The translations under genes were made by a program, and so were the position numbers. A stretch of 64,000 nucleotides of DNA, taken from positions 2,161,501 through 2,225,500 of the forward strand of contig JALGPY010000035.1 in assembly GCA_023055425.1 (NCBI GenBank), written 5' to 3'. The notes under the pieces are model-generated. The model was not told where the DNA came from. It saw nothing but the letters and a program-made list of their open reading frames with translations, and ran no database searches. The DNA comes from Linanthus parryae. Its lineage: Eukaryota; Streptophyta; Magnoliopsida; Ericales; Polemoniaceae. Below, piece after piece: positions 44,963-56,685 of this stretch; within the stretch, counting starts at the first letter, position 1, and the number at the start of each line of letters is the position of its first letter.

Positions 44963-46654
44963 TTAATCTCTGAGGTAACTGGGTCGGGCCGTCGACCTTA
45001 AATTACAAAGCGATTTTTGGGAGGCAACCCAACCTATTTATTGCTGTAGAGTAGGTTTTAATACTGTTTTTTGATTTTTATTCTGTTTGATTTCATTGAG
45101 AGGTGCGAGAGGGTGGATTTAATATTTCCAATGAGTATGTGCAGGATTACGAGGTGAAAGGCCTATTTCGGATCCCCCGTCTTGATGCGCGCGTGCGAGA
45201 CAGAGTAAAAATTGAAGATTTGTATTCCAATACGCGTATCGGGATCCGAAGTGAAGTAATTGAAGATATAAGCCATTCCTGCACCTATTGAACACACACA
45301 CCTGGGGAAGATCATGTTCCCGGACTCCCCGTCTTGATATGCGCAAGAATTTGATTAGTGAACGGAGAAAGCTAGCACGCCGGCACGGATTACGAGGTGA
45401 AATTCTGAAGGACAGACTGAAATAAGGATTGAACAGTGCCAACGTGTGGGGGTGGTCGAGAGCTTTCTGTAGATAGGTGGATCGCGCAAATCGGAGTCCG
45501 GATGAAGAAGTTACGCCAAAAGGATGCTTTAGAGAGTAAAACGAGGTCAAAAGCATCCGGAAATGCAAAACGTGCCTTGGAACGCGTGAAATTGACAAAT
45601 GAAATATTCCCCCGATTTTGGGAGTGTTTTAAGGTGAAAAGGGAGTCTCGAGGTCGAGGAGATCCTTCGGAAAGCAAAGGCACGACCGGATAGGCAAAAA
45701 TTTGACGAAAAGGATGTTTTTGGCAAGCTCCAGCATTGTCTTCGTACGAAGACAATTGTCTTCGTACGAAGACTTTGTACTTAGAAAATTTTTGAGCTCT
45801 GAAGATTGTCTTCTTAAAACAGCATGCAGTATCTATATAGGAAGGCCTTCGTTGGAAGACAAATTGTCTTCGTACGAAGACTCTTCGCACGAAGACATTT
45901 GTCTTCCTACGAAGACCTCGGGCAAAAAGACTTCTTAGCCCACGCACGGAGAACAGATTGAGGCAAGTTATCAGGGGATTTTTAGACTTTTGCACGATCT
46001 TTGAAGCTTCATCAGTACCACAGTCGATCCCCTTCCTCATTCATCAAGCTTCAACAGTTCTTCACCTCTCCATAGCCGCACGACCCCAAATCGCCCCCTC
46101 CCTTGTTTCTTCACCAAATTCAGCAAGCTACCATAGGTTTTGTTCGCGAATCAGAGGAGAACAAGGATTGCAAGGTGGTTTTGAGAGAGATTGAGAGACA
46201 AGAGAGAAATCAGAGGAGGAAGAAGCTAGGGTTCCGAAGAAAAATTCGAGAAATTGGACCACTTAGAGCTTGATTCAGCTTACGGTCAAGAAGGCAAAGC
46301 TAACACGGACTACACAAGGAGTACGGAGCATCAACCACTTCGAAGTTTCGACAAATTCTTTCGGCAACCTCAAAATCAGCCCGGTTTGTCAATTTTCTGA
46401 AATTGTTGTGCCCGTAAGACTTGCTCCGGGCACGTAGGTACACTCTAAACTAGTCAATTCAATATTCGAGTCTTAGGCACAAATTGAGTAAAAGCCCGAA
46501 TTATTTTTTTGTTGCGCTTAGTAGAGTGCTTGGGAGCGATTGCTTAGAGTCCTAGGAATTACTTGCTTACATGCCTACGTGTTTCATTCTGTACACACTT
46601 CTTGTCACGTGCACAAAATTTGAATTTCTTGTTTTACTTGAATTTGTATTCTTA
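44963..46654 (+). other. G1b post-pol leader region
   Basis: Near-identical to 24622-26314. Hairpin block at 45016-45033 (one pair lost), G tract 45444-45452, palindromes 45738-45916. No real gene seen; minus-strand frames here are shadows. Confidence 0.8.
45738..45916. repeat. Palindrome cluster in G1b post-pol leader
   Basis: Same GTCTTCGTACGAAGAC units as 25398-25576, with a few substitutions (GGCCTTCGTTGGAAGAC). Confidence 0.88.
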
Positions 46655-46960
46655 ATGGCGGGTGGAAAGAAACGGAAGACGGGAGAGGGTACCTCGCAAG
46701 AAGCATCGGGGTCGGGCGAGCCTCAATTAGAAATACCGCCCATTCCCCAATATGAAATCTTGAGTGCCCCTCCCCCGTCTAAACCGGGCATTGTAGGCCG
46801 ACGAACGGCAAAAGTTAATTTGAAAGAACGGAGTATTGGGCCCGGGTGTTATGATAGTTTCTGTTTTGTCACCTACGAGGCCCATCTAGACTCTCGCAAA
46901 GATACATACTTGACTAAGAACGGGCAGCCCGAAAAGGCATTTCCCTTGCACGAGGATATG
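46655..46960 (+). pseudogene. G1b envelope-like ORF, N-terminal part
   Basis: ATG 46655 (MAGGKKRKTGEG), 102 codons up to PLHEDM, where G3 inserted. In this copy the frame is open upstream to 46571, adding a hydrophobic stretch (YTLLVTC, FLVLLEFVFL), but G1a has a stop there, so I keep 46655. The rest is at 54684-55686. Confidence 0.8.
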
Positions 46961-47785
46961 TGTTAACGACATAAAATCGCATGTTTTAGTAGGTTAGTGA
47001 ACTCCTCTTAACTTACTTTTATGTGTTATTTGCGTGTTATATCCCTAATTCTAGACTTATGCTTGTTTTCGTAGCTTTGGGTGTTTTTATCTTGTTTTGT
47101 AGGTGAGGCTAGCTAGGGGAGAGCTTGAATGATGAATTGAGACGCTTTGGAGGGGCCAAGAGACATCAAGAAGGGGGCTTTGAGGACTTAGTTGGAAGAA
47201 TATTCGAAGATAGAGGCCAAAAAGTGAAGTCTAAGAAGACAAGAGGCCACTTTGCAAGGACAAAGTTACATAAAAGGGCTTGTTTGAAGTAATTTTAACG
47301 GATTTGGGGAGCTTAGTGCAAGATTCTAAACGTTTTAATGGCTTTATTGAAGGATACTTAACGGATTGGGGTATTTATGCAATTTTCCAAAGTGTTTAAA
47401 TATGAAGCCGGGGTATTTTAAAGCAAATCAGCAAACTAGGGGGGGGGGGGCAAGATGCAATTTCGGCCAAAATTTCTTCAGCACAGACGACCTTCTTCCC
47501 TTCGCGACGCTACAACAGGGAGGCCATGGAAGCTCTCCGAAGCTTCAACCAAGTCCCCAACTGGCCCCAAATCAAGTCCAAATCGCCTCCAACCAGACCC
47601 AAATCGCTCCCAAGACAACTATCTACCTTCCTCCTCTTTCAATTCGGCCCAAGAAGCAAACGAAGACAAAGCCCCAAATTCGACCTAGTTCTTGAGGCGG
47701 CTGAAAATCAACGATGGGGAGACTCTCAATTCAATTGGACGGTGGATACGAGTTCTTGAAGGCCAAGAAACCCAGCTGTTACGTC

Positions 47786-47794
47786 TATATAAAG
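47786..47794 (+). promoter_or_regulatory. TATA box in G3 5' LTR
   Basis: TATATAAAG, with a CT-rich stretch starting about 25 bases downstream that could hold the start site. Confidence 0.65.
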
Positions 47795-48050
47795 GAAGAG
47801 TGAAGAAATTTTGAGGTCTACTCTTCTCTGGACCCGACGGTGATACATACTCTGTTCTGGGTTCGTTTTCTCCTCTCTCTCTCTCCGATTTCTCTGAGTT
47901 TCCGGGTTGTTCTTGAGCTAGAACAGAGAAAGAGGAAGAGAGGGAGAGAGGAGGTTGGATTTGAGTGGATTTCTGGACTGGTTTTGACGAATTCAGTACT
48001 GTTTGTTGAGCTCTGTTTCGTGCTCTGTTCTTGAGCACTGTGTATGCTTT

Positions 48051-48081
48051 GCTGCTGCTGAGTTCTTGCTGTAGCAGCAGC
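48051..48081. repeat. CTG/CAG trinucleotide hairpin in G3 LTR
   Basis: GCTGCTGCT at 48051-48059 pairs with AGCAGCAGC at 48073-48081; CAG repeats continue to about 48088. The other LTR has it at 53606-53645. Confidence 0.75.
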
Positions 48082-49129
48082 AGCAGCAGTAGCACCAGTA
48101 GCTTGTTAGGGTGTTCACCATTAGTTGATAGTTTAGCTTGTGTTTTGGCTCTTTTGCTTGTAGTTTTTATCAAGTGTTGAGGTTGAATTGGCAAAAAAAC
48201 AAGTGTATGACATCAATTGTGATTCAAGTTTTGATTATTGAAAGTAAATTTCTCTCAATCTCTCTTGAATTTCTTATAATGTTTAGCTAATTCACTTGCT
48301 TGGGTGATTTGGGACTATCTAGTGTCTAAATCTCTCTATTGAGTCAAGTTGAACTTCAAGGATGAATGGGTTGAATTGGGTTCACTTGAATGCTTAGTGC
48401 AGTATTTAGATTTCTCTTGTTGAAGTATTTGATTCATTGAATAGGTAGATGTGCGAATACTTTTGACGTGTTTGATTTGAAGTTGCATTTGAGTGAGAGG
48501 AACTCGTCAATCCTAACTTTGAGAAATCGAGTTCTAGTTAGGTGATTTGAGTGAGAATTTACAAATCTCATTTGTTGCTTGATCTCTCATGTGGAAACAT
48601 CTAAGTGTGTTTACATATGGTTGATGCTTGAAACACTTGAAATTTGGAGAGTCTCATTTGAATAGCCTCTTTAGTGCTTGATTAGCGTGTTGGATTTACA
48701 CACTTCTCTTGTCACGAGTTGGATTGTATGAGCAATCACTTCTTGGGATACTTGTCTTGTGGATTGACACATGCGAATTGAAAATCGGGCTTGAATGTAA
48801 TAGGAGGATTGGTCACTAGAGAAACCGATGATCCCTAGCCCCTCTCTACTTGTCATTTCACTTAGTTTCTTAAATCGTAGCTCTAGTAGTCGTTTGCTTT
48901 GTTCTTAAACTCAAACCTCAAACTTGCTCCATCAATTGATTTTGGTGGATTTGATAGCTTGGCAAGCTTTAAAGCCATTGAGAGTTTGTGTTTCTTGCTT
49001 TAGTTTGTCGTTTTCTAGTTTTTCAAGTCATTGTCTAAACCTCCTCTCCTTGTGGATTCGACCCCGTTCTTACTCGGGTACTACTTAGAACGATATTCCT
49101 ATACTTGGGAATTATCGCGAACAAGTTTT

Positions 49130-49146
49130 TGGCGCCGTTGCCGGGG
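49130..49146 (+). other. G3 primer binding site, tRNA-Asp
   Basis: TGGCGCCGTTGCCGGGG six bases after the LTR. Confidence 0.92.
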
Positions 49147-49298
49147 AGAGGCTAGGTTTTAGATTTGATTTGCTTTATTTTTTTTCTTAGTATTTTTCTT
49201 GACATTTTCTCTAGTTGCTTGTGGTTAGTTAAGCTTGTGAGATTCAAGAGGGCTTGTGAAATTCATCAAGTACCTCTCATCTACTTGCTTGAAAAAAA

Positions 49299-50805
49299 AT
49301 GTCTCATGAACATTTTGGACTTGGTGAGAGGCCTAGTGTTCCTTATTACTATGCATTTACTAGACATGAAAGTCATTCTAAGGAATCAATGCGTTCCAAA
49401 CGTGAGCGTGCTTACAATAATGGTGATTATTTTCCTAAGAATGATTATTCTTGGCATGATAGTAGGACACTAGATTACACATCTCATGCTTCTTGTGCAC
49501 AATCACCTCCCTCAAATGCTTACATGTTTTTGAACTCTCATGATTCTAGCACTTATCAATATAATGATATGATGTGTGGATCAAGAGAAGTTAATCATTT
49601 TGAGAGGGAATCACTTGTGAATGATGAGCTAAATATGCCTTTAAGTGATTCTCTAGAGGAGACATTTCAAAAATATCTCCAAGGCACAAAAGAACTAAGA
49701 GATTCAATAAGAGAACTAAGAGAATCACAAAGTAAACTTGAAGGCTCATTTAGAGAAGTAGAAGGATCGTTTTGTCACTCGATCGATAGAGTGGAATCCT
49801 CATATTCACAATCGCATGATAATGAGTCTCTTGCATATAGTACTTACTCTTTACAAGACTCGCCATCATATGAGTCTCAAGTTCTCACTCACACACATCA
49901 CAAGTCTATTGAAGACCAAAATTTGGATGATGTGTTTGATGATGGAGTTGTTGCCACTAGGATAGGTGATTGTATTCATTTCTCATTTGCACAATCTAAA
50001 AAAGCATGTGATAGTGATATCGGTAGTGAGATTGATATTTTTGATGATGACTCTTCAACCCATGACATGAGCGAAGCCATTTTGGATGACTCACATAGTG
50101 ACACTTGTGAGGAGGAGTCGCAAAATGAAAATCACTCATGTGATGAGTTAGGGGTCAAATTTGATGCTACCACCAGTGAAGGGAATGTAGACTTGTCTTG
50201 TGCTCAAGAAGAGCCTAGTACTTACCGGAGTTCCTATGATCTTGATTGTGACGAAATTGAAGTTTTATTGGGAGGTACTCCGGTTAGTATTGACATGTAA
50301 TGAAGATCCGGGGAGCTATGCTCGTATTTGTGACGAAATTGAATTTTGCTTAAATGCTCCATTGGATTCTATCATTATGGAAGATGAGCCTAAGGGTTTG
50401 GATGAGGCTTCAAGCTCTCAAATTATTTTAACTTCCACTTGTGAAGCCCCATCCCCAAATCCATATGGCTTAACTAAAAGTGATGAGATTGAGGATTCAC
50501 AAGTTGCCGCCATCTCTCAAGTTTTGATTCCAAGTAAAAATTTGGAAACTTGTGAAGACCCATTCTATAATTCAATTGATTTGAGGATTTCAAACCCTTT
50601 TCTTAAGATGATGCATGATATAGCTACTTCCTCTAACTTTATTGTTAGATTTTGCTTGCATCTCTTATTCATCTTTTGTGTCTTGCCCCTACTTCTCCTT
50701 TCTATTCTAATTGATGAATCAAACTTTTTAAGGGAGAAGTACTTTTCTAAGAATGAAGTAGGGGCATGGCATGAAAAGAAATTTCCAAGATTGGGGGTGG
50801 GATAG
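49299..50805 (+). pseudogene. G3 ORF of unknown function, acidic with C-terminal membrane segment
   Basis: ATG 49299 (MSHEHFGLGERPSVPYYYAF), 333 residues to TAA 50298. A second frame (from about 50305, YARICDEIEFCLN) continues the same composition to TAG 50805, so a frameshift near 50300 probably splits an ORF of about 500 codons. It is rich in Ser, Asp, Glu and His. A heptad-like stretch (LQGTKELRDSIRELRESQSK) lies near residues 128-150. The motif CDEIE recurs (DCDEIEVLL, ICDEIEFCL). Near the C-terminus a strongly hydrophobic run, FCLHLLFIFCVLPLLLLSIL, looks like a membrane segment, followed by a basic tail. I recognise no family. It might be an envelope-like or an Ogre/Tat-type extra ORF; neither is shown. 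Confidence 0.6.
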
Positions 50806-51002
50806 CATCATTGTCTTTGTTCCACCTCCCTAGTTGTACATAAATAAATTAGTTTATCTCTATTTCTTGCATTTTCTTTTCTTTTACCATTTTGTAGGTT
50901 GCTCTTGGAGGAGGATTTGTGCTTGGTGGCCAAGAAAGTTAAAATGAGGTCTATCTATCCCTTATCTCTTCTATGAACTTGTATGGTCTTCCATCGTTCT
51001 CA

Positions 51003-51040
51003 CACATTGAGGACAATGTGACATTTGAGTTGGGGGGTGG
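51003..51040 (+). promoter_or_regulatory. Internal AGGA hairpin and G-tract module, G3
   Basis: CACATTG-AGGA-CAATGTG, seven pairs, then TTGGGGGGTGGG starting ten bases later. Relative to G2 the third pair from the loop side changes with its partner (GTTG/CAAC to ATTG/CAAT). Confidence 0.65.
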
Positions 51041-52479
51041 GAAGTAGATTTTATTTCTTGCTTAAATGGTTACTAGCATGCTTTTTCTTCATTAGTGATT
51101 TACATGAAAAATACAAAAAAATTAAAAATTTGAAAAAAAATCATAAAAATTAAAAAAATTGAAAATTTTGAAAAAATGTGTGAACCTTTCATGAGAAGCA
51201 TCACTCTTTCCCCGTGTCAAACCATAGGTTTTTATTTTCATTTCTTTGGTAGTTTTATTTATTTTCACCTTTCATCTTGAGTCTAGATTTTATAGCTTTA
51301 TTGAGTCTTAGGAAGTTATAGTTGAGTCACTTATTTTCAAAAAAGAAAAAAAAAAGTGAAAATTAAAAAAATGGAAAAAAATGAGAAAAGTGAAAAGGGG
51401 AATTTTAGGAAGCTAGATGTTTTCAAATTATGAAATTTCTTAGTCCATGTTCTTTTTATTTTCATTTTAGAAAGGAATTCTTTGCTTATACTCAATACAT
51501 CTACACCAATATCCCACCTTCCGCGATATCATGCGTTCTCACAAAGCGACACACTAAATTTACTTTTCATGTTTAAGTCATTCAAGCTAAGTTGATCACA
51601 TAAACTTTGACGTCTCACTACTTTTGAAAAAGGGTGTATTCTCTAAAGCTATTTGAACTTCACAAAAAGATTTTTCTCTATTCGTTTTTGCGGTGGAAAC
51701 TTGTAGCCCATTGGAGTGGTGGTTACCAATGACACCCCATGCGATGTCTAAGAAATAGAGGGGTGTCCGGGGATAATGTTACGTCACCACCTAGATAGCT
51801 CCCTTGGTTTAGCTTAAAAAGCCCACTCGCGTGTATATTCCTCTATTTTGTTGTGGGTCTTGGAGATCCTTGGATTTGAGGTTAAAAATGAAATGTTAAT
51901 GCTATAAATCTCAAAAAAAAAAAAAAAAAAAAATCATGATAAATCGCACCATCTACCAAAAATCCACAAAAGGATCATACAAGCCCACAACCACATCTCC
52001 CCTTCTTAAAAATTTTTGTTCAAAGCTTTGGAAGTCCATCCTACATGGGTGCTTTTGAATAAGTATGAGAATGTCTAGTTTCTTGTGATCCTTATTTTTG
52101 AAGGCATACTTTCTCGCAAATTGGACTTAATTTAACAAGTTTTGTGAATCGCATGAGTCACCTTCTACCAAACACCGCCCACATTTGTATGAGTATATGC
52201 TTAGACGTCCTTAGGCTTCTTTCTCAATCTTCTTGGACTTTGAGAATTTATTTGAGAAGACATTTATGCATTCTTCTTTTTCCCCCACCAAAAAAAAAAT
52301 TAAAATTAGCTAGTAACTCTTAGTATCTTGTTTCTTTGAGTCCTCACTTAGGATAGGTAATGGGTGTGTGCGTTTTTGTAAATATTTGAGTCTAGTTTAG
52401 AATTGAGTCAAGCCTTGTCTAGTTGAGTGTTTGTTTCTCATGATTAGTTCTTCACTAGCTTACTACTTATATCGCTCTC

Positions 52480-52516
52480 TTTGCTCGAGGACGAGCAAAA
52501 GGCTAGTTGGGGGGTG
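52480..52516 (+). other. G3 3' polypurine module
   Basis: TTTGCTCG-AGGA-CGAGCAAA, eight pairs, then AGGCTAGTTGGGGGGTG to the LTR at 52517. Confidence 0.8.
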
Positions 52517-54678
52517 TGTTAACGACATAAAATCGCATGTTTTAGTAGGTTAGTGAACTCCTCTTAACTTACTTTTATGTGTTATTTGCGTGTTATATCC
52601 CTAATTCTAGACTTATGCTTGTTTTCGTAGCTTTGGGTGTTTTTATCTTGTTTTGTAGGTGAGGCTAGCTAGGGAAGAGCTTGAATGATGAATTGAGACG
52701 CTTTGGAGGGGCCAAGAGACATCAAGAAGGGGGCTTTGAGGACTTAGTTGGAAGAATATTCGAAGATAGAGGCCAAAAAGTGAAGTCTAAGAAGACAAGA
52801 GGCCACTTTACAAGGACAAAGTTACATAAAAGGGCTTGTTTGAAGTAATTTTAACGGATTTGGGGAGCTTAGTGCAAGATTCTAAACGTTTTAATGGCTT
52901 TATTGAAGGATACTTAACGGATTGGGGTATTTCTGCAATTTTCCAAAGTGTTTAAATATGAAGCCGGGGTATTTTAAAGCAAATCAGCAAACTAGGGGGG
53001 GGGGGCAAGATGCAATTTCGGCCAAAATTTCTTCAGAACAGACGACCTTCTTCCCTTCGCGACGCTACAACAGGGAGGCCATGGAAGCTCTCCGAAGCTT
53101 CGACCAAGTCCCCAACTGGCCCCAAATCAAGTCCAAATCGCCTCCAACCAGACCCAAATCGCTCCCAAGACAACTATCTACCTTCCTCCTCTTTCAATTC
53201 GGCCCAAGAAGCAAACGAAGACAAAGCCCCAAATTCGACCTAGTTCTTGAGGCGGCTGAAAATCAACGATGGGGAGACTCTCAATTCAATTGGACGGTGG
53301 ATACGAGTTCTTGAAGGCCAAGAAACCCAGCTGTTACGTCTATATAAAGGAAGAGTGAAGAAATTTTGAGGTCTACTCTTCTCTGGACCCGACGGTGATA
53401 CATACTCTGTTCTGGGTTCGTTTTCTCCTCTCTCTCTCTCCGATTTCTCTGAGTTTCTGGGTTGTTCTTGAGCTAGAACAGAGAAAGAGGAAGAGAGGGA
53501 GAGAGGAGGTTGGATTTGAGTGGATTTCTGGACTGGTTTTGACGAATTCAGTACTGTTTGTTGAGCTCTGTTTCGTGCTCTGTTCTTGAGCACTGTGTAT
53601 GCTTTGCTGCTGCTGAGTTCTTGCTGTAGCAGCAGCAGCAGCAGTAGCAGCAGTAGCTTGTTAGGGTGTTCACCATTAGTTGATAGTTTAGCTTGTGTTT
53701 TGGCTCTTTTGCTTGTAGTTTTTATCAAGTGTTGAGGTTGAATTGGCAAAAAAACAAGTGTATGACATCAATTGTGATTCAAGTTTTGATTATTGAAAGT
53801 AAATTTCTCTCAATCTCTCTTGAATTTCTTATAATGTTTAGCTAATTCACTTGCTTGGGTGATTTGGGACTATCTAGTGTCTAAATCTCTCTATTGAGTC
53901 AAGTTGAACTTCAAGGATGAATGGGTTGAATTGGGTTCACTTGAATGCTTAGTGCAATATTTAGATTTCTCTTGTTGAAGTATTTGATGCATTGAATAGG
54001 TAGATGTGCGAATACTTTTGACGTGTTTGATTTGAAGTTGCATTTGAGTGAGAGGAACTCGTCAATCCTAACTTTGAGAAATCGAGTTCTAGTTAGGTGA
54101 TTTGAGTGAGAATTTACAAATCTCATTTGTTGCTTGATCTCTCATGTGGAAACATCTAAGTGTGTTTACATATGGTTGATGCTTGAAACACTTGAAATTT
54201 GGAGAGTCTCATTTGAATAGCCTCTTTAGTGCTTGATTAGCGTGTTGGATTTACACACTTCTCTTGTCACGAGTTGGATTGTATGAGCAATCACTTCTTG
54301 GGATACTTGTCTTGTGGATTGACACATGCGAATTGAAAATCGGGCTTGAATGTAATAGGAGGATTGGTCACTAGAGAAACCGATGATCCCTAGCCCCTCT
54401 CTACTTGTCATTTCACTTAGTTTCTTAAATCGTAGCTCTAGTAGTCGTTTGCTTTGTTCTTAAACTCAAACCTCAAACTTGCTCCATCAATTGATTTTGG
54501 TGGATTTGATAGCTTGGCAAGCTTTAAAGCCATTGAGAGTTTGTGTTTCTTGCTTTAGTTTGTCGTTTTCTAGTTTTGCAAGTCATTGTCTAAACCTCCT
54601 CTCCTTGTGGATTCGACCCCGTTCTTACTCGGGTACTACTTAGAACGATATTCCTATACTTGGGAATTATCGCGAACA
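52517..54678 (+). mobile_element. G3 3' LTR
   Basis: Near-identical copy of 46961-49123. TATA box at 53341-53349. Confidence 0.93.
53341..53349 (+). promoter_or_regulatory. TATA box in G3 3' LTR
   Basis: TATATAAAG, conserved with the 5' copy. Confidence 0.6.
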
Positions 54679-54683
54679 ATATG

Positions 54684-55686
54684 CCTACTCCCATCAAGGA
54701 AATTTTTGAGCGCGAGAAGCTTACCAACTGGTTTAAGCTAGTAGGGCCGTCTAGTTCCCATATTGCGAGAGAGTTTTGCCTCAACTTGAGGTATGCAAAA
54801 AATGGTGAGAGTCGAGACCCTCGTCTTGTGTAGTGTCGGAACGAGTTGATAGTCTTCACGCCAGAGGCTATCGCTTTGGCCATGGGTTTCCCCGCGTTGA
54901 AAGAGGGTTGTGGGTACGAGACTGTTCTTCGTAGTGAGAATCTTTGGTCTCGTTTGAATGCATTTTGTTTTGCGGAAGGGGTAGATCCATGGGACAGAAA
55001 AGGGGAGGTGATTCATTGGAAGGCCGAAAAGAGGTATTATAGGCCGGAGGCAAGGTGGTGCTGTGAATTGCTAGAGAACTGGGTTTTGGGAATCACACGA
55101 AACCCTAGTTACTCTTTCCGCCTATCGGTCTGGGCTCTCTGTCTTTACACCGGGGTTAGGATCGATATCCCTAAGTTTATCTGGGAAAATTGTCTAGAGA
55201 GGGTGTCGAAGAATAACAAGTTAGGTCCCGGTCATACTTGCTTGCTGACTCACCTGGCCAAAACCGCCGAAGTCGTCATTGGAAGAGATATGGACTTGAA
55301 ACCGTTCACGTCAAGGAAATGGCTTAGGTTTGATGAGACAGCGAGGAAGAAGGGCAAGGGTAGGGAGGATGAACACCTCTAGGTTTGATAACCAGGTTGC
55401 CTATGACAACCTGAGAGAGGAGATGGCCCGGGATAGAATCGAGAGAAGACGCCAGTTTGCCCACACTTGGGACAATCAGGTGAAGCTGGGTGGATTAATC
55501 CTGATGGTGGGCCAGTGGGTGATACAGTCGAGTGGTCAGGCGGCGGGGGAGTTTGTTCCACCGGTCCCGACGGCGGATCCGTGGTTCCAAGAGGATGAAT
55601 TTGAGTATCCGGTTCCGCCGAGTGAGGATGAGGGAGAAGAAGATGATGAGGAAGAAGATGAAGAGGAGGAAGAAGGAGATGAGTAG
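54684..55686 (+). pseudogene. G1b envelope-like ORF, C-terminal part
   Basis: Continues from PTPIKEIFEREKL after G3. Intact where G1a is shifted (MGFPALKEGCGYETVL), but with a TAG near 54832 where G1a has Tyr, and an extra base near 55370 that ends one frame at DEHL. The final frame runs MNTSRFDNQVAYD to a tail of about 20 Glu/Asp residues and TAG 55684-55686. The tail is lengthened by GAA/GAT repeats. Confidence 0.82.
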
Positions 55687-55727
55687 TGGGGTGTGCCCTC
55701 GTGCTAGAATTGTTGAGTCCTCGTGTT

Positions 55728-55762
55728 ATCGGTGAGGACAACGATGCATTCTAGTGTGGGGG
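55728..55762 (+). promoter_or_regulatory. Internal AGGA hairpin and G-tract module, G1b
   Basis: ATCGGTG-AGGA-CAACGAT with one mismatch, then GTGTGGGGG. The mismatch is at a different pair from that in G1a, so the shared ancestor probably had seven full pairs. Confidence 0.6.
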
Positions 55763-56600
55763 TGGTTGAGTCCTTTTTACTAGTCAGTTTTGAGTCTTTG
55801 CATCGCCCATGTCAGCATGTAGTTAGAAATTTTTGGTTAGGTCCTTATTTTTCTTTTTATTATTCATCTTTTTGCGTGCACTTTTTTGTATTATTGAGTC
55901 ATCCGATTATTATTGAGTCATTAGTCGAGTTGGCCGTGCATATAGTGTAGGTATAAAAAAAAATGTGAAAAAAAAAATGTGAAAACACCAAAAAAAATAT
56001 TAAAAATTTGAGAAAGGGCAATCGAAAGAAGCTGAAAATTCGGTAAAATCGAGAAGTGTGAGACTTTCAGGCATAGGGCGTGAATTGCGATCGAGAGTGA
56101 CAATGTGAGTTTCCCTTAGTAAGTATAGAGAAACTTTCTTTACGGGAATGCGTGCCTATTTTACACACGAACTTAATTTTTCAAATCTAAAAGTGTGTGC
56201 CTAGTTTTCTTACAAGAGTTGAGCTAGGTGTGAGCTAAACAAGCCGAACGTTCTTGTGTACGTCTTAGGTAGTCGCCAACCCGCCTCGTAGTGGCACACA
56301 GAACAGCTGTGCGAGGTGTGTATTAGAGCACTCACTACTTATAGAACTTACCTTGTAGGACCACTAGTAAACCCTGATTTGAACCATGGATTCTTTGACA
56401 ACCTTTGGACTTAGGGTGACGATTCTTGGCCTTCATCACTGATTGGTTAGAATCACCGCTTTAGTGCGTCACGAGGGTGTTGTAGTTGAGGGGGTTCGAT
56501 GAGGGAGTACTTCATGCTATACTTGTGTGAGTCTTACATATCGCATGCGCTTCATTTGTGATCTTCGAGGGGAATGCGAGGGTGAGTGAGAGTAGGCTTG

Positions 56601-56685
56601 CGCACTTCGGTGTGGCGGTGTTCCATGGCATTGCAACATGGAAACAAGTGAGGAGAGCCATGAGTGTGTACCATCTAATACACAC
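56601..56685 (+). promoter_or_regulatory. Three-hairpin cluster, G1b
   Basis: Same as 28530-28614 except for one C to A change in the outer stem of hairpin ii (near 56643). Confidence 0.62.

Larger units (their letters stand above)
46961..49123 (+). mobile_element. G3 5' LTR
   Basis: Contains a TATA box (47786-47794), a run of ten G (47441-47450 region), a CT-rich stretch after the TATA box, and a CTG/CAG hairpin (48051-48081). Open frames on either strand are duplicated in the other LTR and are not taken as genes. Confidence 0.92.
50806..52516 (+). other. G3 3' non-coding region
   Basis: AT-rich, no gene. Holds an internal AGGA hairpin and G tract (51003-51040), many A-rich runs (51110-51180, 51340-51400, 51910-51932), and the polypurine module at the LTR. 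Confidence 0.75.
46961..54678 (+). mobile_element. Non-autonomous gypsy-like element G3
   Basis: LTRs of about 2162 bases (46961-49123, 52517-54678), TGTTAACG to GCGAACA, flanked by ATATG at 46956-46960 and 54679-54683. tRNA-Asp primer site at 49130, polypurine module before the 3' LTR. The LTRs differ at only about a dozen positions (about 0.5%), the least in the window. The 3.4-kb interior has no gag, protease, RT or integrase motifs, only one ORF of unknown function. This fits a large retrotransposon derivative mobilised by a relative. Confidence 0.93.

Noticed and set aside
45119..46040. Minus-strand ORFs of 159 and 216 residues, repeated at 24778-25700
   Set aside because: Antisense to the G1 post-pol leader; repeated peptides such as SSYED and FVRRQ are palindromes read in frame.
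46571..46654. Hydrophobic N-terminal extension of the G1b envelope-like ORF as a signal peptide
   Set aside because: G1a has an in-frame stop in the same stretch, so it is not conserved.
47366..47695. Plus-strand ORFs in the G3 LTR rich in Pro, Ser and Arg
   Set aside because: Upstream of the TATA box in U3, no domain, and the two LTR copies differ in frame because of G-run length.
48071..48090. CAG repeat as a coding polyglutamine tract
   Set aside because: Lies in LTR DNA with no supported reading frame.
47685..48194. Minus-strand 169-residue ORF, repeated at 53240-53749
   Set aside because: Present only because the LTR is duplicated; antisense to the presumed G3 transcript start; poly-Leu comes from the CAG repeat.
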